A stretch of 64,000 bases of DNA from Elioraea tepidiphila DSM 17972 (GCF_000378465.1 NZ_KB899920.1:43070-107069); one strand, 5' to 3'; positions 1-9,073 are shown, counted from the stretch's first letter. Made by a program: numbers and translations. The notes: generated from the letters alone by a model not told the origin.

Positions 1-41
1 CGATCACCCCGCCCACACGAGAAGAGCGGCCTGCGGCCGCC

Positions 42-73
42 CAAAACAGAGCGGGAGGGCGCCGCCCTCCCGC
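42..73 (-). terminator. Rho-independent-type terminator of the cytochrome b561 gene
   Basis: A perfect 10-bp stem (51-60 with 64-73, loop GCC) lies 38 nt past the b561 stop codon. Read on the minus strand it is followed by a short T-rich stretch (TCTGTTTTGG). The position and T-run fit a terminator for the minus-strand gene; the T-run is short. Confidence 0.6.
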
Positions 74-110
74 ACCCACCCGCCAGGAACCTTCGTTCTC
101 GGACCCTCCC

Positions 111-674
111 CTACCGGCGCCGCGGCAGCATCCGCCACAGCAGCCCGTCGCCCAGCACCAGCGTGTGCCACAGCACCAGCCCCAGATGCCCGGCCAGCGC
201 CGCCGCCAGCACGATCGCCGCGCCGATGTGCACCCACCGCCCCGCCGCCGCCAGCACCTCCGACCGCGGCAACGGGTTCGGCAGCGCCCACACCCCCGCG
301 ACGATCACCCCGTAGTCGCCCGCCATCACGTACACGAACCCGCTCACCGGCAGCACGACCATCGCCGCATACAGCACCCGCTCGGCCCGGTGCACGAAGC
401 GCCGCTCGGCCTCGCTCAAGGTCGGCGCCCAGGGCGGCAGTTCGCCCACATGCCGTGCCGCCAGCCGCACCACCGCCACCGCCAGCGCCACCAGCCCCAG
501 CGTCTTGTGCCAGTTGTACAGCGCATCGCCCGACAGCCCGAACGCGCGCTCGCCCTCGCCCAGCCGCGTCATCGTCAGACCGGCGGCGTATTGGAACGCG
601 AACAGCACGACGATCAGCCAATGCGCCGTCTTGGTGACCGCCCCATACCCGTCGCGGCTGTTCCAGAGCGCCAT
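111..674 (-). CDS. Cytochrome b561 family membrane protein
   Basis: This 187-residue protein has four predicted membrane helices and fits the bacterial cytochrome b561 (YceJ/CybB-like) family, di-haem inner-membrane proteins that move electrons between quinol and periplasmic partners. Histidines fit for haem ligation sit in HW near residue 17, in NWHK in the second helix, and in WVH and GHL in the last helix. The ATG at 674 gives the usual N-terminus, in which a short cytosolic lead precedes the first helix. It lies 53 nt downstream of the BNR-repeat gene on the same strand and is probably co-transcribed with it, with a hairpin terminator beyond it. The physiological electron partner cannot be told from sequence. 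Confidence 0.88.
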   Translation of the reverse strand: MALWNSRDGYGAVTKTAHWLIVVLFAFQYAAGLTMTRLGEGERAFGLSGDALYNWHKTLGLVALAVAVVRLAARHVGELPPWAPTLSEAERRFVHRAERVLYAAMVVLPVSGFVYVMAGDYGVIVAGVWALPNPLPRSEVLAAAGRWVHIGAAIVLAAALAGHLGLVLWHTLVLGDGLLWRMLPRRR

Positions 675-727
675 CCCGGCCCCCGAGTCGATCCGCGATC
701 GACTCTGACCGATCGGCGCGGCCGGGG

Positions 728-1810
728 CTACCGGTCCAGCACCAGCGTCTCGACCGAGGTGATCGCCGGCAGGTGCTGGGCGATGCAGGCCCAAGTGTCG
801 CCCTCGTCCGCCGAGGCATAGAGCGCGCCCGTGCCGGTGCCGAAATAGACGCCTGCGGGCGCCAGCCGGTCGGTCGCCAGCGCCTGGCGCAGCACGTTCA
901 GATAGGCGTTCCGCTGCGGCAGGCCCGCGCGCAGGTCCTGCCAGCTCCGCCCGCCGTCGCGCGTGCGCCACACCGCCACCCGTCCGTCCGGCACGTAGCG
1001 GCCCGCGGAATCGCCGTTCAGCGGCACGAGATAGAGCGTGTCCGCATCGCGCGGATGGGCGGCGGCGGGAAAGCCGAAGCTCGACGGCAGCCCGGCCTCG
1101 ATGCTCTGCCACGACCGCCCGCCATCGTCGCTGCGGTACATGCCGCAATGGTTCTGCTGATACAGCCGGTCCGCCACGCCGGGCGCCTGCACCAGGCAGT
1201 GCACGCACTGCCCGTGCTCGGGATAGCGCTGGTCCTCGGGGTTGAAATCGGCGCGCGTGCCGCGGTTGCGCGGCTCCCAGGTCGCACCCCCGTCGGCCGA
1301 GTGGAACACCCCGCCGGCCGAGATGCCGACCCAGATGCGCCGTTCGTCCGCCGCATCGATCACCAGCGAGTGCAGGATCAGTCCGCCCGCGCCCGGATGC
1401 CAGGAGGGGCGCGAGGGATGGTCGCGCAGGCCGCCGAGATGCGTCCAGGTCTCGCCCCGGTCGGCGCTGCGGAACAGCCCCGCCGGCTCCACCCCGGCGT
1501 AGAGATGCCCGTTCGCCGCGGCCAGGCTCCAGACCGCGCGGATCGGCGGCTCGCCCTCGCCATAGGCCATGCCGGCCGAGGAATGGGTCCAGGTTGCGCC
1601 GAGATCGTCCGACGCCCAGACCGCGGGGCCGAACCACTCGTTGCCGCCGCCGGCGAGGATGCGCCCGGTGGCGGGCTCGGCGATCACGTGGTTGATCGGC
1701 CAGGCCTCGCAGAACGGGCCGCGCAGCGACCAGCCGCGTCGGGCGGCGTCGCTCTCGGCGATGAACGCGCCCTTCTTCGTGCCGACGAGCACGAGCACCC
1801 TCTCGGCCAT
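728..1810 (-). CDS. BNR/Asp-box repeat beta-propeller protein (sialidase-like fold)
   Basis: The 360-residue product begins with a conserved-looking VLVGTKKGAF segment and carries at least four Asp-box repeats of the form S-x-D-x-G-x-T-W (SADRGETW, SADGGATW, SDDGGRSW, TRDGGRSW). This marks a six- or seven-bladed propeller of the WD40/YVTN/BNR class. These proteins are often auto-named exo-alpha-sialidase, but no sialidase Arg triad is evident and there is no signal peptide, so a cytoplasmic role is more likely and its activity is unknown. The start ATG follows AGAGGAGGG at a proper distance. In other genomes, as I recall, this family often sits beside a MoaD/ThiS-like gene; here such a gene lies 60 kb away (61328-61600). 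Confidence 0.8.
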   Translation of the reverse strand: MAERVLVLVGTKKGAFIAESDAARRGWSLRGPFCEAWPINHVIAEPATGRILAGGGNEWFGPAVWASDDLGATWTHSSAGMAYGEGEPPIRAVWSLAAANGHLYAGVEPAGLFRSADRGETWTHLGGLRDHPSRPSWHPGAGGLILHSLVIDAADERRIWVGISAGGVFHSADGGATWEPRNRGTRADFNPEDQRYPEHGQCVHCLVQAPGVADRLYQQNHCGMYRSDDGGRSWQSIEAGLPSSFGFPAAAHPRDADTLYLVPLNGDSAGRYVPDGRVAVWRTRDGGRSWQDLRAGLPQRNAYLNVLRQALATDRLAPAGVYFGTGTGALYASADEGDTWACIAQHLPAITSVETLVLDR

Positions 1811-1833
1811 GCGGCCCTCCTCTGGTTTTTTCA

Positions 1834-1845
1834 GTTGATATCAAC
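1834..1845. promoter_or_regulatory. Operator-like palindrome GTTGATATCAAC
   Basis: This is a perfect 12-bp palindrome overlapping the predicted -10 of the BNR-repeat gene. Short symmetrical TTGATATCAA sites are typical of dimeric winged-helix repressors such as MarR or GntR families (family knowledge). The regulator is not identified; a MarR gene lies at 29380 but no link to it is visible. Confidence 0.45.
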
Positions 1846-1863
1846 CTAAGAGCGTCGCGTCAA
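1835..1863 (-). promoter_or_regulatory. Sigma-70-type promoter of the BNR-repeat gene
   Basis: On the minus strand a -35 TTGACG (1863-1858), a 17-bp spacer and a -10 TATCAA (1840-1835) precede the ATG at 1810 by about 25 nt, which leaves a very short leader containing the Shine-Dalgarno sequence. The -10 box lies inside a perfect palindrome (next entry). Confidence 0.55.
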
Positions 1864-1874
1864 ATCGCGCGCGC

Positions 1875-3245
1875 TCAGCGCTCGACGAAGGACCGGCGGA
1901 AGCTGTCGAGGATCGGCTTGAGCAGATACTCCATCATGGTCCGCTGGCCGGTGACGATGCTCGCCTCCACCGGCATGCCCGGCACCACGCGCCCGCCCGG
2001 AAGCTGCGCGAGCGCGGCCTCCTCCAGCAGCACGCGGCCGGTGTAGAACGGCATGCCGCTGCGCTGCTCGACCTCGGCATCCGGCGAGATCCAGGCGAGT
2101 TCGGCGTGCACCGGCGGCATGTTGCGCTGTGGGAATGACGGGAAGCGCAGCTCGATCGGCGCGCCCACCTGCACCCGTGCGATGTCGAGCGGCGAGATCC
2201 GGAGATCCACCACCAGCCGCTCCTCCGGCACGATGTCGAGCAGCGGCTCGGCCGGGCGCACCACGGCGCCGTCGCTGTTCACCTTCAGCCCCATCACCGC
2301 CCCGCCGATGGGCGCGCGCAGCTCCAGCCGCCCGCTCACGTCGCGCGCGCGGATCAGCCTCTCCTCGACCTCGATCAGCCGCTCGCGCACGCTGCGCAGC
2401 TCGCGCCCGGCCTCGGCGCTGCGCGCCTGGCGCTGGCTCGCGAGCGTCTGCGCGATCTCGGCGATCTGGGCGCGGTTGCGCAGGATCTGGCCCTGCTGGT
2501 CCTCGTATGTGCCGATCAGCGCCGCCTCGCTCCGTTGCAGGGCGAGCAGCCGCGGCCGGCGCTCCAGCCCGCGCCGCAGCAGCTCCTCGACGGTCGCGAT
2601 CTCCTCGCGCACGAGCTCGATCTGGCGCAGCGACGAGGCGAGCTGGCGCGTGAGCGCATCGATCGTCGCCTGGAGCTGGTCCTGGCGCGCGAGCAGCGCG
2701 GTGTCGGACGCGATCCAGGCCGCGCGCTTCATCTCGAAGATCGCGGTCTGGCCGGTGATCATCTCCGCCACCTCGGGCCGGCCGCGCGCCAGCACCACCG
2801 CGTCGGGCAGGCGGAGGCGCTCCGCCCCGTCGAGCTCCGCCTCCAGCCGCGCCGCATGGGCGAGCAGCGCCAGGCGCTGCGTCTCCAGCCCCTGCTGGAG
2901 GGCGGCCGCCTGCACGGGGTCGAGCCGCACCAGCACCTGGCCCGGCTCCACGCGGTCGCCCTCGCGCACCAGGATCTCGCGCACGATCCCGCCCTCGGCG
3001 TGCTGCACGCTGCGCCGGTTCAGCTCCACCTTCACCGAGCCCTGCGCGAGACTCGCCTCGGCGAGCGGATACCACGACGCCCAGAAGCCGAAGCCGCCGA
3101 TGAAGACGGCGAACACGGCGATGCCGAACAGCGTCAGCCCGCGGATGCGCGGCCGCGCGGGCAGCGCGATCGTGCGGTCCCAGTACTCGATCTCGCGCCG
3201 CACCAGCGCGCGCGAGCGCTCATAGGGAACGAGCGCGGTGCCCAT
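1875..3245 (-). CDS. Type I secretion membrane-fusion protein, HlyD/PrtE family
   Basis: This 456-residue adaptor of type I secretion has a short cytosolic N-terminus, one membrane helix (about residues 33-55), a periplasmic lipoyl-like half (GGIVREILVREGDRV, then VLVRLDP), a long coiled-coil region (about 100-300, rich in L/A/E/R), the second lipoyl half (LELRAPIGGAVMGL) and a beta-barrel C-terminus ending in a membrane-proximal helix. This order is that of HlyD/PrtE proteins, which bridge the inner-membrane ABC exporter to a TolC-type outer-membrane channel. Its ATG overlaps the stop of the ABC gene by one base (TGATG), so the two are co-translated. No TolC or repeat-rich secreted substrate gene is in the window. 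Confidence 0.9.
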   Translation of the reverse strand: MGTALVPYERSRALVRREIEYWDRTIALPARPRIRGLTLFGIAVFAVFIGGFGFWASWYPLAEASLAQGSVKVELNRRSVQHAEGGIVREILVREGDRVEPGQVLVRLDPVQAAALQQGLETQRLALLAHAARLEAELDGAERLRLPDAVVLARGRPEVAEMITGQTAIFEMKRAAWIASDTALLARQDQLQATIDALTRQLASSLRQIELVREEIATVEELLRRGLERRPRLLALQRSEAALIGTYEDQQGQILRNRAQIAEIAQTLASQRQARSAEAGRELRSVRERLIEVEERLIRARDVSGRLELRAPIGGAVMGLKVNSDGAVVRPAEPLLDIVPEERLVVDLRISPLDIARVQVGAPIELRFPSFPQRNMPPVHAELAWISPDAEVEQRSGMPFYTGRVLLEEAALAQLPGGRVVPGMPVEASIVTGQRTMMEYLLKPILDSFRRSFVER

Positions 3246-4978
3246 CAGCCGGCTCCCTGCTTCGCGTCGCCCGCCGGCGCGACGGTCACGGCCTGCGCCG
3301 TCTCCACCGGCTTCAGCACCCGGCGCATCACCGCCTCGCGCGGGCCGAACATCTCCACCATGCCGCCCCGCATCAGCATCACCTTGTCGGCGGTCTGCAC
3401 CAGCGGCGGGCGGTGCGAGACGAACACCACCGTCGCCTTCGTCGTCGCCCGCACGCGCCGGATGCTCTCGATCAGATGCGCCTCGGCATCGCCGTCGAGA
3501 TTGCTGTTCGGCTCGTCGAGCACGATCACGCGCGGACTGCCGTAGAAGGCGCGCGCGAGCCCGACCATCTGCCGCTGCCCGCCCGAGAGATGCAGCCCGC
3601 CCTCGCCGAGCGCCGTCTCGTAGCCCTCGGGCAGGGCCGCGATCATCGCATCGCACCCGGCGAGCCGCGCCGCCGCCACCACCTGGTCCATGTCGGGCTC
3701 GGCCATGCGCGCGATGTTCTCCGCGATCGTCGCGTCGAACAGATCGACCGTCTGCGGCAGGTAGCCGACCGTCCGGCCGAAGGTCTCGCGCGGCCACTGC
3801 CAGACATCGAGATCGTCGATCATCACCGTGCCGCCCGAGGGCCGCACGAGCCCGAGCAGCAGCCGGAGCAGCGTGGTCTTGCCGGCGGCCGAGGGGCCGA
3901 TGATCGCGAGCGTCTCGCCCGGGGCGAGCTCGAAGCTGACATTGCGGATGAACGGGAAGCCCTGGCCGGGCAGCGCGTAGAACACGCGGTCGAAGGCGAC
4001 CGCGCCGCGCGCCTCCGGCAGCGCCGCACGCACCGGCGAGCGCAGCGGCGGCTGCGACAGATGCGCGTTGATGCGCGCATAGGCCTGCCGCGCCGTCACC
4101 GTGGTCTTCCACGAGCCGATCATCTGCTCCACCGGCGCGAGTGCCCGGCCCATGATGATCGAGGCGGCGATCATCGCCCCGCCCGTGATCCGGTCCTGCA
4201 GCACCAGCAGCGCGCCCGCGAACAGGATCAGCACCTGCAGCAGCATCCTCAGCGCCTTGGTCATGCCGAGCAGCAGCGAGGAGCGGTCCGCCGCCGTGCC
4301 CTGGAGCGGCAGCGCCTCGGAGAAGCGGCGATGCCAGAGCCGGATCACGTGCGGCCGCATGCCCATCGCGTCGATCGCGTCGGCGTTGCGCAGCATCGCC
4401 TCGGCGTGCCGCTGCGCGCCCGCGGAGAGCATGTTGGCCTGGCGCAGATGCGGCGCGGTCAGCCGGTCGGTGAGCAGGGTCAGCAGGAACAGCAGCGCCG
4501 CCCCCGCGGTCGCGACCCAGCCGAGCCAGGGATGCAGCAGGAAGATCACCGCGAGATAGATCGGCACCCAGGGCACGTCGAACAGCGTCGTCAGCGCGGG
4601 GCTGGCGAGGAAGCTCCGCCACAGCGCCATGTCGCGCGCCGCCTCCATCCGGTATGGCCGATCCACGAGCTCGGCATCGATCGAGCGCGAGAACACGTGC
4701 GGCAGCACCGTCTCCTCGATCCAGGCGGCCACGCGGCCCAGCACCGCCATGCGGACGAACTCGAACACGCCGAGCACCAGGATGGCGACCGCGGCGATCA
4801 CGGTCAGGTAGATCAGCGTGTCCTTGTGCCGCGTGGCGAGCACCCGGTCATAGACCTGGAGCATGTAGATCGAGCCCACCAGCGCGAGCAGGTTGATCAC
4901 CGCGCTGATCGCGCCGACGAAGGCGAACACCTTGCGGTTCTGCCGCGCCGCGAGCGAGAAGGCCGTGTCGGTCGTCAT
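3245..4978 (-). CDS. Type I secretion ABC transporter, PrtD/PrsD family
   Basis: The 577-residue protein fuses a six-helix exporter membrane domain (about residues 20-310) to a nucleotide-binding domain. The latter shows Walker A GPSAAGKTT, signature LSGGQRQ, Walker B VIVLDEP and a switch His in SHRPP. There is no N-terminal C39 peptidase or C39-like domain, and the size fits PrtD/PrsD exporters that secrete proteases, lipases or glycanases with C-terminal signals. The start chosen is the ATG at 4978; longer readings upstream run into non-coding sequence. The HlyD-like partner follows with a one-base overlap. The substrate is not encoded nearby. Confidence 0.92.
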   Translation of the reverse strand: MTTDTAFSLAARQNRKVFAFVGAISAVINLLALVGSIYMLQVYDRVLATRHKDTLIYLTVIAAVAILVLGVFEFVRMAVLGRVAAWIEETVLPHVFSRSIDAELVDRPYRMEAARDMALWRSFLASPALTTLFDVPWVPIYLAVIFLLHPWLGWVATAGAALLFLLTLLTDRLTAPHLRQANMLSAGAQRHAEAMLRNADAIDAMGMRPHVIRLWHRRFSEALPLQGTAADRSSLLLGMTKALRMLLQVLILFAGALLVLQDRITGGAMIAASIIMGRALAPVEQMIGSWKTTVTARQAYARINAHLSQPPLRSPVRAALPEARGAVAFDRVFYALPGQGFPFIRNVSFELAPGETLAIIGPSAAGKTTLLRLLLGLVRPSGGTVMIDDLDVWQWPRETFGRTVGYLPQTVDLFDATIAENIARMAEPDMDQVVAAARLAGCDAMIAALPEGYETALGEGGLHLSGGQRQMVGLARAFYGSPRVIVLDEPNSNLDGDAEAHLIESIRRVRATTKATVVFVSHRPPLVQTADKVMLMRGGMVEMFGPREAVMRRVLKPVETAQAVTVAPAGDAKQGAG

Positions 4979-5301
4979 CGACGCCTCGTGCTGCCTGGCC
5001 GGTCGGCCCTCTCCGCCCCCGCCGACAGACTGTTCCGGCACCGGATCGCACGGATGCGGCGCTGCGCCCGACCGGCCGCGCCGACGAGACGGGCCGATCC
5101 CCGGTGCGGGACAAGGGGCCGGGCGGGGGGAGGCCGGCGACCGTGATCCCATCGATGCTGCATCACTGCCATGATCCCAGGCAAACGCAAGCGTGAGGCG
5201 AAGCATTCCCCGCCCGCCCTCGGCTTGACGCCGCAAACCCGCCCGATATCAGTGCCCTCGGCCGGCGCGGCGCGTGGCCGGACGGGAACCGCTGGGGCAG
5301 C
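4979..5301. other. 323-bp divergent intergenic region between the secretion pair and tcuA
   Basis: No coding frame is convincing here. The right part holds a predicted plus-strand promoter for tcuAB (5225-5252). The left part must carry the minus-strand promoter of the secretion pair but no clear -35/-10 pair could be chosen. No hairpin of note was seen. Confidence 0.5.
5225..5252 (+). promoter_or_regulatory. Candidate sigma-70 promoter for tcuAB
   Basis: A TTGACG hexamer (5225-5230) is followed after 16 bp by TATCAG (5247-5252), about 50 nt before the tcuA ATG at 5302. The -35 is strong and the -10 moderate. No TcuR-like LysR gene flanks it. Confidence 0.4.
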
Positions 5302-6726
5302 ATGACGGATCTGTCACGACGCTACGACGTGCTGGTGGTCGGCGGCGGCAACGCGGCGCTCTGCGCCGCGATCGCGGCGCGCCGGGAGGGCGCGAGCGTG
5401 CTGGTGCTCGAAGCCGCGCCGAAGTTCTACCGCGGCGGCAACACGCGCCACACGCGCAACATGCGCTGCGCCCATGACAGCGCGACCGAGACGCTCTCGG
5501 GCCCCTATACCGAGCAGGAGTTCTTCGACGATCTGCTGCGCGTCACCGGCGGGCGCACCGACGAGGAGCTCGCCCGGCTGATGATCGCCGAGTCGAAGCA
5601 AATGCTGGACTGGATCCAGGCGCAGGGCGTGCGCTTCCAGCCCTCGCTCGGCGGCACGCTCAGCCTCGGGCGCACCAACTCGTTCTTCCTCGGCGGCGGG
5701 CGGGCGATGCTGAACGCGCTCTACCTGACGGCCGAGCGGCTCGGCGTCGCGGTACGCTACGAGGCCGAGGTCGTCGGCCTGGAGATCGCCGATGGCGCCT
5801 TCCTCGGCGCCACGGTGCAGGCGGACGGGCGCGCGCATCGCGTCGAGGCCGACATGCTGATCGCCGCCGCCGGCGGCTTCGAGGCCAACATCGCGTGGCT
5901 GAAGCAGGGTTGGGGCGAGGCGGCGGAGAACTTCCTGATCCGCGGCACGCCCTACAACCGCGGCACGGTGCTGCGGATGCTGCTCGATGCAGGGGTGCAG
6001 CCGATCGGCGATCCGACCCAGTGCCACGCGGTCGCGATCGATGCGCGCGCGCCGAAATTCGACGGCGGCATCATCACCCGGCTCGACTGCGTGGTGTTCG
6101 GCATCGTCGTCAACCGCGATGCGCAGCGCTTCTACGACGAGGGCGAGGACATCTGGCCGAAGCGCTACGCCATCTGGGGGCGGCTGGTGGCGCAGCAGCC
6201 GGGCCAGATCGCCTATATCGTCTTCGATGCGCCGGCGCTGACGCAGTTCATGCCCTCGCTCTATCCGCCGATCACCGCCGACAGCATCCGCGCGCTCGCG
6301 GGCAGGCTCGCGCTCGACCCGGAGGCGCTGGAGGCGACCGTCGCGCGCTTCAACGCCGCCGTCCGTCCCGGCACCTTCGACCACACGATCCTCGACGACT
6401 GCCGCACCGAGGGGCTCGATCCGCCGAAGACGCACTGGGCGCGCCGGATCGAAACGCCACCGTTCCATGCCTATCCCGTGCGCCCCGGCATCACCTTCAC
6501 CTATCTCGGCGTGCGCGTGGATCGCGATGCGCGCATGGTGATGGCCGACGGGACGAAGGCCGCCAACATGTTCGCCGCCGGCGAGATCATGGCCGGCAAC
6601 GTGCTCGGCCAGGGCTACGCCGCCGGCATCGGCATGACGATCGGCAGCGTGTTCGGCCGCATCGCCGGGCGCGCGGCCGCCGCCGAGCTGCACCGCCGGC
6701 GCAACGCGCGAAAGGATGCCGCATGA
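5302..6726 (+). CDS. tcuA: FAD-dependent tricarballylate dehydrogenase TcuA-like
   Basis: This 474-residue flavoprotein of the succinate dehydrogenase/fumarate reductase flavoprotein superfamily has an N-terminal dinucleotide-binding motif VLVVGGGNAAL (residues 10-20) and an NTRHTRNMR segment fitting the substrate/FAD region of TcuA. Its C-terminus contains FAAGEIMAGNVLGQGYAAGIG, typical of the flavin-binding end. TcuA oxidises tricarballylate to cis-aconitate, with electrons leaving through TcuB (family knowledge from Salmonella). The tcuB ATG overlaps its stop (ATGA), so the two are translationally coupled. The downstream TctCBA transporter would supply tricarboxylates. A related 3-carboxylate oxidase specificity is possible. 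Confidence 0.85.
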   Translation: MTDLSRRYDVLVVGGGNAALCAAIAARREGASVLVLEAAPKFYRGGNTRHTRNMRCAHDSATETLSGPYTEQEFFDDLLRVTGGRTDEELARLMIAESKQMLDWIQAQGVRFQPSLGGTLSLGRTNSFFLGGGRAMLNALYLTAERLGVAVRYEAEVVGLEIADGAFLGATVQADGRAHRVEADMLIAAAGGFEANIAWLKQGWGEAAENFLIRGTPYNRGTVLRMLLDAGVQPIGDPTQCHAVAIDARAPKFDGGIITRLDCVVFGIVVNRDAQRFYDEGEDIWPKRYAIWGRLVAQQPGQIAYIVFDAPALTQFMPSLYPPITADSIRALAGRLALDPEALEATVARFNAAVRPGTFDHTILDDCRTEGLDPPKTHWARRIETPPFHAYPVRPGITFTYLGVRVDRDARMVMADGTKAANMFAAGEIMAGNVLGQGYAAGIGMTIGSVFGRIAGRAAAAELHRRRNARKDAA

Positions 6727-7865
6727 GCCTGCACACGCCCCCGGGTCATGCCTCGGCCCCGCTCGCCGAGGCGGATCGGCTGATGACGGTCTGCAACGCC
6801 TGCCGCTATTGCGAGGGGCTGTGCGCGGTGTTCCCGGCGATGGAGATGCGCCGGTCCTTCGCCGACGGCGATCTCAACTACCTCGCCAATCTCTGCCATG
6901 CCTGCGGCGCCTGCTATGTCGATTGCCAGTTCGCCCCGCCGCACGAGTTCCAGGTGAACGTGCCGCAGACGCTCGCCGCGGTGCGCGCCGACAGCTACCG
7001 CCGCTACGCCTGGCCGGCCGCACTCGCGCCGATCTTCGACCGCAACGGGCTCTGGATCGCGCTGATCGCCGCCCTCGCCGTGGCGGCGTTCATCGCCGGC
7101 TTCGTCGCCTGGAACGACGCCGCGGTGCTGTTCGGCACACACACCGGCCCGGGCGCGTTCTACCGGCTGATGCCGCATGACACGATGGTGGCGGTGTTCG
7201 GCGCGGCCTTCCTCTACGCGATCCTGGCGCTGGCGATGGGGTTGCGCGCGTTCTGGCGCGACATCGGCGAGCCGGCCGCGACACTTGCCGAGCCCGCCTC
7301 GCTCTGGCAGGCGGTCAAGGACGCGGCCACCTTGCGCAATCTCGACGGCGGCGGCGTCGGCTGCTACGGCGCCGACGAGCGGCCGACCGACAATCGCCGC
7401 CTGTACCACCACCTCACCTTCTACGGCTTCCTGCTCTGCTTCGCCGCGACCTCGGTGGCGACGCTCTATCATTACGGCCTCGGCCGCATCGCGCCCTATC
7501 CGTGGTGGGACCTGCCGGTGGTGCTGGGCACGGTCGGCGGCATCGGCCTGCTGATCGGCCCCGCCGGGCTGCTGGCGGCGAAATGGACGCGCGATCCGGC
7601 GCTGCGCGACGATGCCCGTTTCGGCATGGACGCGGCGTTCCTGGCGATGCTGTTCCTCACGAGCCTGACCGGGCTGCTGCTGCTGGTGCTGCGCGCCACC
7701 CCCGCGATGGGGCTGCTGCTCGCGCTGCATCTCGGCGTGGTGTTCGCCTTCTTCCTCACCATGCCCTATGGCCGCTTCGTGCACGGGCTGTACCGCTTCG
7801 CCGCCCTGGTGCGCTACGCGAAGGAGCGACGGCAGATGGCGGAGGCGCCGGCCGCCAGGGCGTGA
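6723..7865 (+). CDS. tcuB: TcuB/CitB-like iron-sulphur membrane protein (re-oxidises TcuA)
   Basis: The 380-residue protein has two ferredoxin-like cysteine sets, Cys24-x2-Cys-x2-Cys-x3-Cys34 and Cys58-x2-Cys-x2-Cys-x3-Cys68, followed by about six membrane helices with histidines (for example YHHLTFYG and YHYG) that could bind haem. This architecture is that of TcuB/CitB, which passes electrons from reduced TcuA flavin to the quinone pool. It overlaps tcuA by four bases. The MFS transporter tcuC of enteric bacteria is absent here, and a Tct system lies 1.2 kb downstream instead. Confidence 0.85.
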   Translation: MSLHTPPGHASAPLAEADRLMTVCNACRYCEGLCAVFPAMEMRRSFADGDLNYLANLCHACGACYVDCQFAPPHEFQVNVPQTLAAVRADSYRRYAWPAALAPIFDRNGLWIALIAALAVAAFIAGFVAWNDAAVLFGTHTGPGAFYRLMPHDTMVAVFGAAFLYAILALAMGLRAFWRDIGEPAATLAEPASLWQAVKDAATLRNLDGGGVGCYGADERPTDNRRLYHHLTFYGFLLCFAATSVATLYHYGLGRIAPYPWWDLPVVLGTVGGIGLLIGPAGLLAAKWTRDPALRDDARFGMDAAFLAMLFLTSLTGLLLLVLRATPAMGLLLALHLGVVFAFFLTMPYGRFVHGLYRFAALVRYAKERRQMAEAPAARA

Positions 7866-7898
7866 GGCCGGTGGCCCGGCGCGCGGCGGCCGGGTGGC

Positions 7899-8873
7899 TC
7901 AGACGGGATCCGCGCCGCCGAGGCGATAGGTCTCGACCGCCGTGCCGTGGAACAGCCGCAGCCGATCGGCGCGCGGCAGCTGCGCCGTGATCGCCTTCAT
8001 GCCGTCCATGATCTCGTCGAAGGTCGCGTGCAGCCCATCGACCGGGAAGTTGCTCGCGACCATGCAGCGTTCGGCGCCGAACAGCGCCACCGCCGCGAGC
8101 ACGACCGGCGCCTGAAGCTCCGGCGTCCAGCGTTGCCCCGGCACGCAGCAGCCCGACAGCTTCACGCGCACGTTCCGCACCTCGGCCAGCCGGGCCATCG
8201 CCTCGCGCCAGGCCGCGAGCGCGGCGGGGCTGCGATCCGACGGCAGCCCGAGATGGTTGAGGATGATCAGCGTCCCGGGAAAGTCGCGCGCGAGCTCCAC
8301 CGCGTCGGGCAGATGCCACCACGGGGTCTGGAGCTCGAAATGCAGACCGGACTCCGCGAGATGGCGATAGCCGGCACGCCAGTGAGGGCAGCGCATCGAG
8401 CCGGGCAGACGGTGCGTCGGCGCATAATCCGCCCGCGGCAGCGCCTTCGGCTTGTGACGCAGGCTGCGCACCAGCGGCATCCGCGCCTGCGCCCGGATGA
8501 CCTCGGCCGCGTCATCGCGATCGAGGAACGCCGCGCCGGCCATCGCGTCGGGCAGGCCCTCGCGCGCGGCGATCTCGTGCAGCCACGCCGTCTCGCGCAG
8601 CGGGGCCGCCGGATCGTGCTCGGCCTCCATGTACACCGTCGCCACGATCGGCTGGCGCGCGGCGTCGCGGCGATAGTCCGCGACCAGATAGGTCCGGCGC
8701 AGCGCGCGGTAGTCGCCGTAGCGGAACGGAATCGGCGGCTCCTCGGTGAGCCAGGGATGCCGATTGCGGTCCAGATCCCAGATGTGGTGGTGCGCATCGA
8801 CGATCGGCAGGTCGGCATCGGCGCCCGTCGCGAGGAACCGTTCGGGCGAAGCGTCATGACCCGCCGCACTCAT
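7899..8873 (-). CDS. Amidohydrolase family 2 (TIM-barrel metal hydrolase)
   Basis: The 324-residue protein starts its barrel with VDAHHHIWD (residues 25-33), the H-x-H metal site of the amidohydrolase-2 family (PF04909-like). Further features are HFELQTPWW, an ILNHLG strand with the conserved His, VKLSG, and a closing SNFPVD strand in place of the more usual D-W-P. Relatives include 2-pyrone-4,6-dicarboxylate lactonase and L-fuconolactonase, so a lactonase or decarboxylase on a carboxylic acid is likely; the exact substrate is not predictable. The ATG at 8873 was chosen because the barrel begins 25 codons later and the longer upstream reading is Arg-rich and non-coding in style. It sits head-to-head with tctC. 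Confidence 0.8.
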   Translation of the reverse strand: MSAAGHDASPERFLATGADADLPIVDAHHHIWDLDRNRHPWLTEEPPIPFRYGDYRALRRTYLVADYRRDAARQPIVATVYMEAEHDPAAPLRETAWLHEIAAREGLPDAMAGAAFLDRDDAAEVIRAQARMPLVRSLRHKPKALPRADYAPTHRLPGSMRCPHWRAGYRHLAESGLHFELQTPWWHLPDAVELARDFPGTLIILNHLGLPSDRSPAALAAWREAMARLAEVRNVRVKLSGCCVPGQRWTPELQAPVVLAAVALFGAERCMVASNFPVDGLHATFDEIMDGMKAITAQLPRADRLRLFHGTAVETYRLGGADPV

Positions 8874-9073
8874 GCCGCACCGTTCTCCGCCATCATGACA
8901 CCCCCGTCGCCAGCCCCGAGCGCGCCGCCGTGCGGTTCTCGCGCATCCCCGCCGTCGCGGCAATCGGCGGACCTTCGCGGCGCGCGGGGGTGGCTTTTCG
9001 CGCGCCAGCACCGCGGCTACGCTCCGCGCGGCACGGGCCCACAACGAAGCGCGGGCCCGATCGGGAGGAAGCC

